NCBI GenBank assembly: GCA_026413225.1
Contig: CM048560.1
Coordinates: 11,922,001-11,986,000, forward strand
Length of the DNA stretch: 64,000 bases
Direction of reading: 5' to 3'
Origin: Otis tarda
Lineage: Eukaryota; Chordata; Aves; Otidiformes; Otididae
Shown: one piece after another, positions 10,859 to 34,400 of the stretch
Layout of the letters: every line of letters begins with the position of its first letter
How positions within the stretch are numbered: position 1 is the stretch's first letter
The notes under the pieces: generated by a model
Databases searched by the model: none
What the model was told of the DNA's origin: nothing
What the model saw: the letters and a program-made list of their open reading frames with translations, nothing else
Position numbers and translations under genes: made by a program

Positions 10859-11929
10859 TTCTCCACAGGCTTTGCATCCCAGGGAGGCCGGGGGAGAGGA
10901 GGGCACAGCGCCGTGCCACACGAAACCTGCGGTCCTGGCCCTGGAGCCAGCAACTTCTGCTGTCCCCTGTGCCACAGCCGCTTCCTCTCCCACACAAGAT
11001 GTTTTCTTTGTGTCTGGCAGCTCCATACCTGAAGTCCGCGCCTGGGAGAGAGAGGATGGGATGCGAGAGCTGGAGCCTCCCTAGAGCGGTGCCCTGTCCC
11101 AGGGCTGCAGGCACCGGATTTGGGGTGGGTTTGGGACACGTGCGTGTTAAGGACGGGGGGTGCTTCGCTGGTGCGTGGCCGTGCTTCAGCGAGAGCTTCA
11201 CATGGCCCCTCCTGCCACCCGCTGTGCCTGCGGCTTCTCCCTGGAAGTAAATGCGAGCCTGTGCCGTACCTGGGGCGTGGTGCTGGCTCGTGTTTGGTGG
11301 CCATCCATACATTTCTGAGGGATTCTCAGCTTTTGCCACGGATTGGCGAGGTCCAGAACCCACGCAGCAGAGGATGCCGTGCCTGTGCTTTCCCCGGGAA
11401 CAGCGCGTCCAGGACATTTCCGTTTGGCGGGAGGTGCAGAAAGATCCAGGGCTGCCAGAGCATGGCCGCTTCCCCCACCGGCGTCAGCCTAAATTCCAGT
11501 AAGCGCACAGAGATCGGCGGCCGTGGCTGGGAGCCTGCCTTCGAAAAGTGAACAGCTTGTACCGCCCCGGTGCGTGCAGGGTTGCTGGAGAGCCGCAGGT
11601 GCGGTGTGCTGGGCTACCAGGATGGCTTCCCCGTGGCCCAAAGCGGGCAGAGGATGGGGGCCAGGGTGGTGGAAAACGAGGGAAGCAGGCCGTAAGGATG
11701 GATTTCCGTCCCTCGCCGGCTCCCTGACAAACCGCAGGGGTGGGATGCACAGGTTCGCCCGGTGCACATGGGCGATGTGGGTGTTTTGGGAAGACGGGAT
11801 GCAGCCCCCTCAGAGATGCCCCACGTGCGGGGACCACACCATGACCTGCTTCGGGCAGACGGTGCCCAAATCCCCGCGGCCCTCTCGCCCCTTTCCCCAG
11901 GGCATTCCCTTTCCCAGGGGGGCAGCTTT
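10859..11929. other. Intergenic sequence upstream of OLFML2B
   Basis: GC content rises towards the OLFML2B promoter. Open frames on both strands are long because stops are rare. No conserved motif or RNA gene was recognised. Upstream enhancer or 5' UTR sequence could lie here but cannot be read from the sequence. Confidence 0.4.
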
Positions 11930-12166
11930 GAGCTGCGGGGAGCCCCCCGCCGCAGGTGGGAAGCACCGCCCGCCCCGGCCCCGCCCCGAAGGGAGGGGAG
12001 GGGAGGACCGGAGGGAGGGGAGGACCGGTCCGGGGCGGGATCCCGGTCCGTCCCCGCCCGCCCCCGCCGCACCGCACCTGAGCGAGCAGCGGCGGCTCCG
12101 CGCCGGCCCCGGCCCCCCCCACCCCGCCCGCCCCGCAACCTCCGCCCCGCAAACCTCCGCCCGCCC
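11930..12166 (+). promoter_or_regulatory. OLFML2B: OLFML2B CpG promoter and 5' UTR
   Basis: This is an extremely GC/CpG-rich block directly before the OLFML2B start codon. It contains repeated CCCCGCCCC-type GC boxes (about 11968-11990), a direct duplication of GGGAGGGGAGGACCGG-like sequence at 11991-12028, and C-rich tracts at 12057-12166. There is no TATA box, as is typical of a CpG-island promoter. The transcription start is not defined. Confidence 0.6.
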
Positions 12167-24968
<12,802 letters not shown>

Positions 24969-25950
24969 GACCCCCCCCTCGCCACAATGGGGCACTGCGA
25001 GCCAGGGGCCACCAGCACCTTTTATTATTATTTTTATTGTTATTATTGTTATTTTGTACAAATCAAAGAGTAAATGATGGGTTTTGTTTTGAGCTTTTTT
25101 TTTATGGTGGATTGTAGATCGATCCGCAGGCCAGAACCACCCCCTTTGTCCTTGGTGTAACCTTGCTTCTGTTTTTCCTTCCCGTGCAGAGGGTCTCTCC
25201 GGCGGGAGGATGGACCCGGCTCTCCTGCCTGCGGAGGAGGAGGAGGTGGCCCAGATACAGAGGTTTTTAGTTAAAAATGGTCAGCTAGGAACCCAGAAGC
25301 GGTGCAAAGCTGGCCCTTCTGTTGCAGGCACCAGGTCTGCCTGTCCTGGTGGGGAGGCGGGGGGGGTGGTGCATGTTTCATGGAAATGTCCCATCTCTTG
25401 GGAATGTCCCGTCTCTTGGGGCCATCTTCCCAGCCGATGGCCAGCAGGCCCTTCGGAGATCCTGCTGTACAAGGGGGCTGCGACTGCAGCTCCGACAGCC
25501 CATGGTGCTGGCGCTGACGCCGAGGACCGTCCCCTCCAGCTGGGGCTCTGCCCTTGGCAACCCTGCTCCCAGGAACCGGGTGCAGCCCAAGTCCCAACTC
25601 ACGTCTGGAATGAGGTAGTGGCGGGACGGGACACTGTAAATAGGCGTAGATGGCTTTTGTTTGTTCATTTTGTAACCCCAAATAGTCCCCTTTGGCATTT
25701 GCTGGGTGAAGGCTCTCTTCTGCTGGGCTGCAGGGCTGGAGGAGCCCTTGGGGCTGCGGGAGCCCCCGCTCCCCATCCTGCTGCCGCTCCATCTCTGGTC
25801 CTAGTGCGTCTGCCCCCTCACTGCTGTGCTTGCCCTGGTCCCGGCTGTCGGGCCCTGGGGAGCCCGGCACAGCAGCACGGCCCCGGCCCTCCCAGCCCAG
25901 CAGCATGTTGTATTTACCTGCTGTTAATAATAAAAGATCCAGTACCTTTG
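24969..25950 (+). other. OLFML2B 3' UTR
   Basis: Sequence from the TGA to just beyond the AATAAA at 25929-25934. It contains an AT-rich TTATTATTATTTTTATTG-type block at about 25019-25058, which resembles AU-rich mRNA stability elements, and otherwise GC-rich sequence with chance open frames on both strands. Confidence 0.65.
25929..25934 (+). terminator. OLFML2B poly(A) signal
   Basis: Canonical AATAAA within AATAATAAAAG, about 960 bases after the stop codon, followed by a GTGCGGGG...TTTGGGTCTGG downstream region suited to cleavage. Confidence 0.75.
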
Positions 25951-26459
25951 CAGCTGTGCGGGGCTTTCTTTGGGTCTGGCTCATCCTCTGGGTGCATGGA
26001 AACGCACAAGGGTTTTTTTGGGTGGGTTTTGGTTGGTGTGAGGAGCATCGGTTTATGAACCAAGTGGCAGCAAGGGGTGCTGGCCCGAGGGTACTGCTGG
26101 GGGCTCGGCGCTGCTTGGTCCTGGCACCACGGCTTGGTGGCATGGCCCTATCCAGCCCTGAGATGAGTTTGGCTCGCTCACAACTGCAATTGTCCTCAGG
26201 CTACCGGGGCTGTGGTGAGACCCACCCACCCTGACCCCTCTTCTTCCCCAGGCTCTGGGTGAGCAGCTCAGCTGTGCTCCCCCGCCTTCCCCAGGAGCAG
26301 GGGGGTGGTCTGGGTGCACTGACCTTGGGCAGTGCCAGTGCTGTGCTGAGCAGAGCCACACTGCAAGTTGAGACTGCGCTGGCCTTCTCTTTTGCTGAAG
26401 TAAAACAGTATGAACAAGTGAAATAACACCAATAATTTAATAATAAATAAAAGAAAGGT

Positions 26460-26465
26460 TTTATT
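26460..26465 (-). terminator. Candidate ATF6 poly(A) signal
   Basis: Reverse complement AATAAA, about 525 bases from the OLFML2B signal on the opposite strand, giving a compact tail-to-tail gene end. Confidence 0.5.
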
Positions 26466-27034
26466 GCCTTCAGTGCTAGTGACATAGAGAACAGAACTAC
26501 AAGGGACGAGAGATGCTCTCCACCACTGGAGCCCACCGGTGCCGGCTGAGGCCGCGGTGCCGCAGCCCTTCCCCCTGTGCCGGGCTGTGTCAAGCTCAGC
26601 CATCGCTGCTGGGTCCCCTCCCCAGCTCCCTGGCAGCAAACGCCCCCCCCCCCCGCCACGAGCGGTCGGCCGCCCCTGCCCGGGGCTGCGGAGTAGCTGT
26701 GTGCCTCTGGCTGGGGCACCGCCGGGGTTTTTATTTTTGACGATTGTGTGAGCTGGCCCACAGTCAGGTGGGGCTGGGGCCAGGAAAACAGAACTGGTGC
26801 AAGGAGCGCAGCCAAACCCCTCACCGAGCCCGGCCGCTTCCCAGCAGCGCGAGCGCCGAGGGGACGGGGGGCCTGTGCAGCTTGCGCTGACTACGTGGCA
26901 AAGGGCAAAGTTTTTCCATAGTGTTGCAAGGCACATACTTCACAGGGGTGTACTGTTCCTCGCCCTCCTCCTCACCTCCCTCGAGCTGTTTGTCTTGCTG
27001 CAGGATCAACCTTTATTTCCTAACAGCCACACAC

Positions 27035-27073
<39 letters not shown>
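27035..27073. repeat. (AAT)13 microsatellite
   Basis: An uninterrupted AAT trinucleotide array, read as ATT on the ATF6 strand inside its presumed 3' UTR. Confidence 0.97.
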
Positions 27074-27074
<1 letters not shown>

Positions 27075-27597
27075 GTCAGTCAGCGGTTCAGTGAAGGAAA
27101 GGCAGCTGGCTGGCAAACTGAAGCCCATCATCTTCTGGGCTAACTGCAATGGGGGAAAAAAATAATGTAACATGCTGAAGTCATTACGAAAGGCCAAGGC
27201 TCTGCTGGCGTCTCATCCCAGCTGAGCACCGCGGCGCACGGCCCGCTGGAGCCCCTCAGCTCAGCTCTGGCCCGGGGCTTGGCTGACAAATTGGGAGCAG
27301 GCAATAGAGCTCTGCAGCCGGCTTTGTTAAGGGCAGCGGCTGACTGCAGCAAGAGCCATGTCTACTGGTGTGGCACTCGGGGGTCGAACAGCACGCTCCT
27401 CTGCTGCATGATGGGCGGCTGTCGGCGCTGGCAAGGCAAAGAAGGGGTGTGGGGGTGCACCGGGGGGTGGGTGTGTGTGTTGCTGTACATATCTGTGTTT
27501 CAGTGCTGTGGCCGTGTCCCACTGACCTAAAGCAGCTCTTCTGCCCCAGGAGGGCCAGTGCTGCTCCATAGGCTGTTAGCAGTGAAAAGCAATAAAT

Positions 27598-27840
27598 ATT
27601 AAAAAAAAAAAAAAAACCACAAAAAAAAAACCCCCAAAACAAAACATCAAAAAACGGGGGGGGAATCCCCGGAAAACAAACAAACAAACAAGAACAGCAG
27701 TATGCTCTTTAGAAATGCATATGCTACACTAAATCACCTCCCTTGGGTCAAGCCCCAGCCTTTTGGCTTGCGGCCGTGTGGGCCGGGGAAGCCGGCAGCA
27801 GCATGTGGGAGAGTGCAGGCAGGTTGGGGGGGGGGGGTGG
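27598..27840. repeat. Low-complexity homopolymer block
   Basis: Consecutive long A runs, a C run, an ACAAACAAACAA run and a G8 tract at 27598-27693, then a G13 tract at about 27827-27839. On the ATF6 strand these appear as T and C tracts in the presumed 3' UTR. Confidence 0.85.
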
Positions 27841-28463
27841 GTGTTGGGTTTTGCTGCCTCGGAGGGCAGCCCAGGACCCGCACCACCGCGGCAGTGCGCA
27901 TTGTTCTGCTTGTAGTGCTTTGGCTGTAAGTGCGGGTTCCCACATCCTGCTGGGTGGCTGGGACCGGGCCGCCCCACGGCACCGCTGCAACTCCAGGCAG
28001 CAGCTCAGGGCTTCCCGGTAAGGGATTTGGGGAGGTGTGTGGGGTTGACAAGGGTTGACAAGGTTGATCCCAAAGAAACTACCCAAAAAAAACCCCACAC
28101 CACAATTTTAGACAGTGTTTTGGACAGTGCATAAGTAGCAAGGATGGCCTGTGTTCCCCCTGCGCCGGCACCAGCTGCTGACGCCGACACCAGGACTGCA
28201 GCAGCGCGCCTCAGCTGCACCTTTGGCACCAGCCATCACGCGCTGCGTGGGTCCCCCAGGTCTGTCCCTGGCGAGTGGGCCAGCTGAGCTGTATCAGCCC
28301 TGGGCAGGATGCGGCCGCTGGGTAGGGTCAGACACAGGAACGGGCTACGTGGGGGTCTGCCCTTGCCGTGCCAATGTGCCAGGAGCCCCGGGCACCCGCT
28401 GGCAAAGGGGCTCAGTCTGGCAGCAGGACCTGCTGCATGCCGGCTGCACGGGCCACGCAGGAG

Positions 28464-31400
28464 CTACTGCAGGGATTTGACAATCGCCCTCAGGGCATGG
28501 GGGGTCTCCGGGACAGAGGGGGAAGCACTATAGAAGGTGTTGGTGTGATTTCTGCGCTGCTCTCGGAGGTACGGAGGGACAGATGAACTTTTGATGTGGA
28601 GGATCCTGGTGTCCATCACTTCGCAGTCAATCTGCATCATCACCTCGTAGTCCTGCCCATTGATCACGTTCTCTGCAGAAGTAAGGCAGGGGGGAGGTGA
28701 GAAAAAACCCAAAATTGGAGTTAGGCCTGCAAGCTAGTGATCTAATGGCACCAAAAGCAGCACTTTCTGGACCTCTTTTTTTCTAGGGCAGGAACTGGAG
28801 GGAGGAAGTCCTTCCTTTCTGCAGCTCCACACAGAGCTCCTTCTCACCCAGCGCAGCCCCAGCCTGCTCGTGATCCCTCAAAGGGCCCAGGGCACGCTTA
28901 GCACGTGCAGTCACACCTAGAAATTAATGTAAGTCTCTCCTTTTTCACTTCTTCATCTGCACATAACTACTGATGGAGTTTGCCTTGTGCAACATTTATT
29001 ACTAAACTGTTGTTCTTGAGCCACTAAAGCGTAGGGGTGATTGAAGACCGGGCATTTTTAAGAAAGCTGAATGTTTCACTTTCTTTTTATTGATTTAAGA
29101 ATACTGTAACCCTCTTGACACTGAGGATCTAGAGGAATTTCTTCACCAGATTATTAATAAAAAAAGTCAAAACGCTATCTCTGGAACGAATTAACTGCAC
29201 CTCATTACCGTGCTGACCTGGCTGTTTTAGTTTGTGACACTGGACAAGGCTGCTACCCTTGAGAGGCCTCCGGACACAGGGTGGGGACCCAGAGCAGCAC
29301 AGGGGACCCGGGCACAAGGGCACGCCGGACTGCACTGCCCCATTGCGGCCCCAGGCTGGGCACGTCTGCTGCTGCAGAAGCTCCTGGGCTTCCAGGCAGA
29401 GGCTGTGCACGTGGTCGGCATCTGTTGCTTGGATTTAAAGGTGGGAGACTATTCCCTGCATAGACAGTGTGTCCAGGAATGCAAGAGCCGAGATCGGATT
29501 TCCAGGCACAACCAATCCTTGCCTTTCAGAGTCAGAAACTCTGCCATCAGCAGGGTTTTCTTTCTGTGCTAAGGAGGATGGAAGATCACCTAATGGAAAG
29601 CGTATGGATTGGAGGAATGCAATATACATTACTAATTTTTACTGTTTTCCTGGATTAACTCTGACTCTGGATGACAGCTGACAACCATGGCTGGACCCTC
29701 TTGCACCCCACGCCACCTGCAGAAGCCATAAGATCAAGTACGTCTGGCAGAGTAACAAAAAGTAGGAGCAAACCCTTGCTAAGGGGGCTCATAGCCTGGG
29801 AAATCAAAGGGAAATCAAAGCTCCCACCTGCAGAAATGAAACGGAAAAAGCTCCGTACGTGCCACCGAGCGACCAAGGCCAGAAGCAGCTGTGCACGTCT
29901 CTATGCACCCCGACGAGCACCTCGTCCCTCCTGGCTGCGGTCGATAAAACCCTGCCATACCTTCAGGTGTTGTGTCCCCAGCTGGGACCCTTTTTGAAGG
30001 CCTTCCCTCCAGATCACCCCCTCTCTCATCCTTCTGATGTGCTCTTGGTTCTCACCCAACAGGCTGCTGCTCAGGACAGGGGGCTGCATGGGGCAGCTGG
30101 GGGCACAAGCAGAAGCTGGCTGGGGCACAAAGAGCCTGGACAGTGCAAACAGGAACAGATTGTCTCCCTGTAACACAGCAAGCTGAAAACGTAGCTCCTC
30201 AGCTCTCAGGTTGCAGATGACAGCTTGACAGGACCCCGGCTATGTGAGAAAACGTGCTCCAAAGCCACAAGCGGGTGAGGTGGGATGGGACGGCAGCCAG
30301 GGCCAGGAAAGCCTCTCGGCAAGGCAGTAAGACTTTCCCGTGTCTGCCTGCAGCGGCCAGCACTCCGGGCTGTCATTAGGTTCCCTGGCATTGCACAACA
30401 CGGAGAACAGCAATCCCGGAGCGCAGCCCACGCGAGGGAGGGAGCTGCGCTGTGTGGGTGGCAGCAGGGAGCATGGGAACCAGCTCAGCCCATCTTGGCC
30501 AGCTGGGATCCCGCTTCTCCCAGTGCTGACACAGGCTCCCCCTTCGACTAAGCGGACCACAATGAAGTAAGCCACAGCTCTGCTACCCCGTGCAAGAGGT
30601 GCTGTGTCATACAGACATTTCTAGCAGCCTTTCTCATCACCATCAGCAGCAAACTGACTTAGAAGAGGAGGTGGGATTTTCCGCAAAGACAGCAGTTACT
30701 GCTCGGTGATGCTGCTGGAAGCTTGGACCAGCTGCGTTGAAAGGAGCAGTCTGAAAGCCATGCCAGCTCCAGGATGCATGGACATCCCTGCCCGGCCCAC
30801 CCCAGCCCGGAGGGTGGACGGGGCTGATGTTCTGCGTAAGCACACGTGATGCTTTCAGCAAAACAACAGGCAAACGTGACCTGAACACAGCCGGCGCAAT
30901 CCGACGTTTGGAAAGACTAGCTCACTGTCAAAGGGGCAGGCACTGCAAAAATAATTCCACATGGCTCTGTCCCGAGCTTGATGCCATTGAACTGTTTCAT
31001 GATTTGGATGAGGAATAGAGAGCGTACTTATAAGATTTCTGGAAGATGCTAAACTGGAGACATTTCAACCACCTTGGAGTATTGGATCAGACTGCAGTTT
31101 TGATAAAAGAGAGAAGCTGTCCAAAATCTTCAGGATGCATTTTAACCAAGGCCAGAGCGAAGTACAACGCTCAGAAGAACTGGAAAACACGAGCACAAAA
31201 TGGAGCTGGGCAGAAGCCTTGCAGAAAAAGCCTAAGGAGTGCAGAGGATCACTGTGGGTAAGCCAATGGCATGACAGGGCTAGAAATGATCAGCTCAATT
31301 TCAAGAGAAACAAGTTTATCTTCGATCAAGTTTCTAACAATAATGAAATACAAGCCCTGGATGAAGCTACCTCAGGAGACCAGAGGATCTCTGTGACTGG

Positions 31401-34400
31401 CAGTCTTTAAGGAAAGGCTGGATGACCGCCTGTCAGATGATGAGACCCAAGGTACCTGACCCTCGCTCTGCAGAGGCACAGGAACTGCCAGTCGATCATG
31501 GTCCTGGCTATCGGCGAGCTGCAGGTGCCTGTTCGTGACTGGAGCCCCTGAGGGTAGACTGCAACCGATGGTTACAGAGCGCAGGTCCACAAAGAAGCCA
31601 ACACAGATCAACTGAGCTGCGACAAATGTCCATCTGCTCTTTGCCCATGACAAAGACAAAGCAGTGCAACTTGGGCAAAGAAAGCCCTTCAGTGAGATGT
31701 GAACTGACATTTGCCACAGGGTAGGGAGGCACACCTCCAGCGCCCGTGGTTCAGACGGTGGTGAGAACGCTATTGCGCCGTGTTTCCTTGATGGTCAGTT
31801 CAAATCCAACGGCTACGTAGCTGGACAAGTTCAGCTGTGCTATTCTTAATCCCTTGTCAGCACACGGGCAGCATCTAGTGTAGAGCTGTGGGCTCTCCAG
31901 GGGACCCTGTGGTCTGACAGAACACATCAATAACTTCACCTCACAGCCCTCTGCAGGGAGCTGTAGGCAGGGCTGACAGTTCAAAGTCGCTGCCTGCTGC
32001 CGCCGCTTGTTTGTTGGCTGGAAGGACAGCGCTGCCAACCTGCGTTACACGAGGTTGCTTAATAGCCCAGAGCAACACCGACACAGAAATATTTCTGAAG
32101 TTTATTGTGTTGAATTACCTATGACTGATATTTTGTGGGATTACATCAGTGAAAATACAGGAACGGATCTCCTGGAGAGGTGTCTGGACTTACAAATAGA
32201 TTTGTTGCTCCCCTTTGAAGTTCAGAACCTACAGCCATTCATTCGGCCTCAGGCTTAAGAAGCTATCCTTCCCAGGCCAAAAGGCTGTGTTGCACTTAAT
32301 TATTTGTTAACATGTTTAAAAGCCGTGCTTGAGATGACAGACTATTTCAAATTAACAGCAAAGGTAATTGTGCCAAGTGTTGCTGTTCTCTGACTGCACC
32401 TTCTCAAAGACGCTCGCTGGCTCTTGCGGGCTGTACCAAACTCCTAGCATGAGCTGATCTGGGGAACAGAAATCTAACTCTTCAGTGCTGCTCTCTAGGG
32501 TTTATGGCAGCTCCTCTTAAAAACAAACATGTTGTAAGATCCAACTGATGAAAGCTGAAGTTAGCAGTCCAAACCAAAAACGTTTAAGCAAATAAGGCTG
32601 AGGGTAACAACTTCTGTAACAAATTACTGATGATGGAAGATTGCTTTCTTATTTGAAGCACTAGATTTTCAAAACTGGCTTATTAGGAAGACCATAAAAC
32701 CAAAGTCCCCCTTCTCCTTTTAGTAGTACTGACACATATCAATCAGTTGAATGTTCAAATGTCCACCTTTGACATCAGGCATCTCCTTGTACATGAGATG
32801 CTGTCTTAAAGAAAGGCAGAAGACAGGCAAAGGGCTTGAGAGGTAGGCAGTGAAAGTCTTTGTATCTATTCTGCAGTAAGTAAAGTACTGCAGTAAGAAC
32901 AAATGGTGACGGGAATTGTCTCTCAAGGCTCTATACAGGTCAGCGGGCTGCTTGGCCCTATAAACGCAGTTATAGGACAGGAGCAAGTTATTATGGCAAT
33001 CTACCCTTTCCCACTCACATGCACCCTCCCCACAAACCTCTGCTGCAGAAAAGTGCTTGTCTTGAAAACTGTACCATTTGCAGAAAGGCTGAAACAGAGC
33101 TCCCCTGAAATGCCACCTGACCTTGCTGAAGTGTTTCAAGGCTGTAATCAACCACCACAGAAGAGCTTTGCAGCCTTCTGAAGATGCGTGTGTGCCTTAC
33201 GTATACTGATGGAGATTTGCTCTAGCAAATCAACCTTACGGCAGTCCCACAGTGGACTATCCAAAAAAACCTTTGTGAAACCAATACTGTATAATTCAGG
33301 GCCTAGGACTGACATCCCCCAAACCTCAGACTCTTCTCCAAGGCCCCAGTCGCCTTTGCAGTACATACCCCACATACCTCATGGCTGTTTCCTTAGCAGG
33401 TGACTTGTAAAAGTGGTCAGAACCTGACCAGCTCTACTCTCCCTGTGCTCACTGACTAGACAGCTCAGCTAGTGTCGACCACACAGATCTGGACCACATG
33501 TCCTCGCTCCTGCTGGCAAGATACAAGGAGGAAAACCACTCGCCGCCCCACCTTTACTTTAACTACCTGTCTTTGTCAGACACGTACACTAAGGCTAGAG
33601 AATCATCCCATTCTCATGGACAATAGTGCAAAGTGAATTTGCTATCCGTGGAACTAGCTTAGCTGACCTCAAATTAGGTGCCAGGGAATTATCTCTGCGT
33701 AAGGTAATACAAAATCACAAACTCTTTTAAAACTGTCTTTGCCAAATAGCTACTCATACCCTTTATACTTTCCACAGTTCCTTCTAACAAGAAACTTTGC
33801 TTTGCCACACCAGATTCCAAACAGACTCTTGTGTGAATTTACACTTGCAGTCCGTTCTGTACTTCCTTTGATCACAGTGGCAGGAACCGAGGCAGTTTTC
33901 AAAGAACCGCCGGATGAGCTCCAGTACCTGGTTGTTTTCTGCTAGCCACGCCAAGCTGACAATGCAAAAGTTTGGTTTAAAGAATGATTTAGCACCAAAT
34001 TACCCAAATAATTTATACTGCAACCTCTCTTGGCCCAACACAGAGCTTATGTTTAGGGCAGCACAGAGTTCAGAAAGCACAGGCTTCAGAAGAAGAGGGC
34101 ACCAGCTGCGCACAGCTTTGGCTGAAGGGCTACAGCTGTCCACAGACATAACTCAGGGGGCTTTCTCCGCACCATCCTTTCTGCAATCTTCCATCCCATC
34201 TCCTCTGAGCAGCCCTGACTGTCCTGCCCAGCACATCTGGACAATGTTTCTATATACACTACCAAATAAGTATATAAATGAAGCAGTGTTACTTGTAACA
34301 GCTACAAAGACTAAAAATACACTCACTGCAACAATGCAGTAGCGTTCCTAAAACACTTACAGATTTGCTTGTTAGACAGGATTATTTCAGGCAAGGGAGA

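Larger units (their letters stand above)
26440..28463 (-). other. ATF6: ATF6 3' UTR (probable extent)
   Basis: Minus-strand sequence after the ATF6 stop codon, ending near a minus-strand AATAAA at 26460-26465 (seen as TTTATT on the plus strand). A second candidate signal lies at 27012-27017. The span includes an (AAT)13 microsatellite and a low-complexity A/C/G homopolymer block. The length, about 2 kb, is an inference from the signals. Confidence 0.5.

Noticed and set aside
10659-11417. 252-codon minus-strand open frame with a reverse-transcriptase-like end
   Set aside because: The recognisable residues belong to the truncated CR1 copy. The rest is a chance extension into flanking DNA, not a host gene.
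25271-26143. 290-codon minus-strand and 282-codon plus-strand (25210-26058) open frames
   Set aside because: They lie in the GC-rich OLFML2B 3' UTR and beyond, with no domain or family resemblance.
32720-33151. 143-codon minus-strand open frame in ATF6 intron 15
   Set aside because: Several open frames of this length are expected by chance in 64 kb. No splice sites, motif or recognisable family support it, though it could be included in a coding-potential screen.
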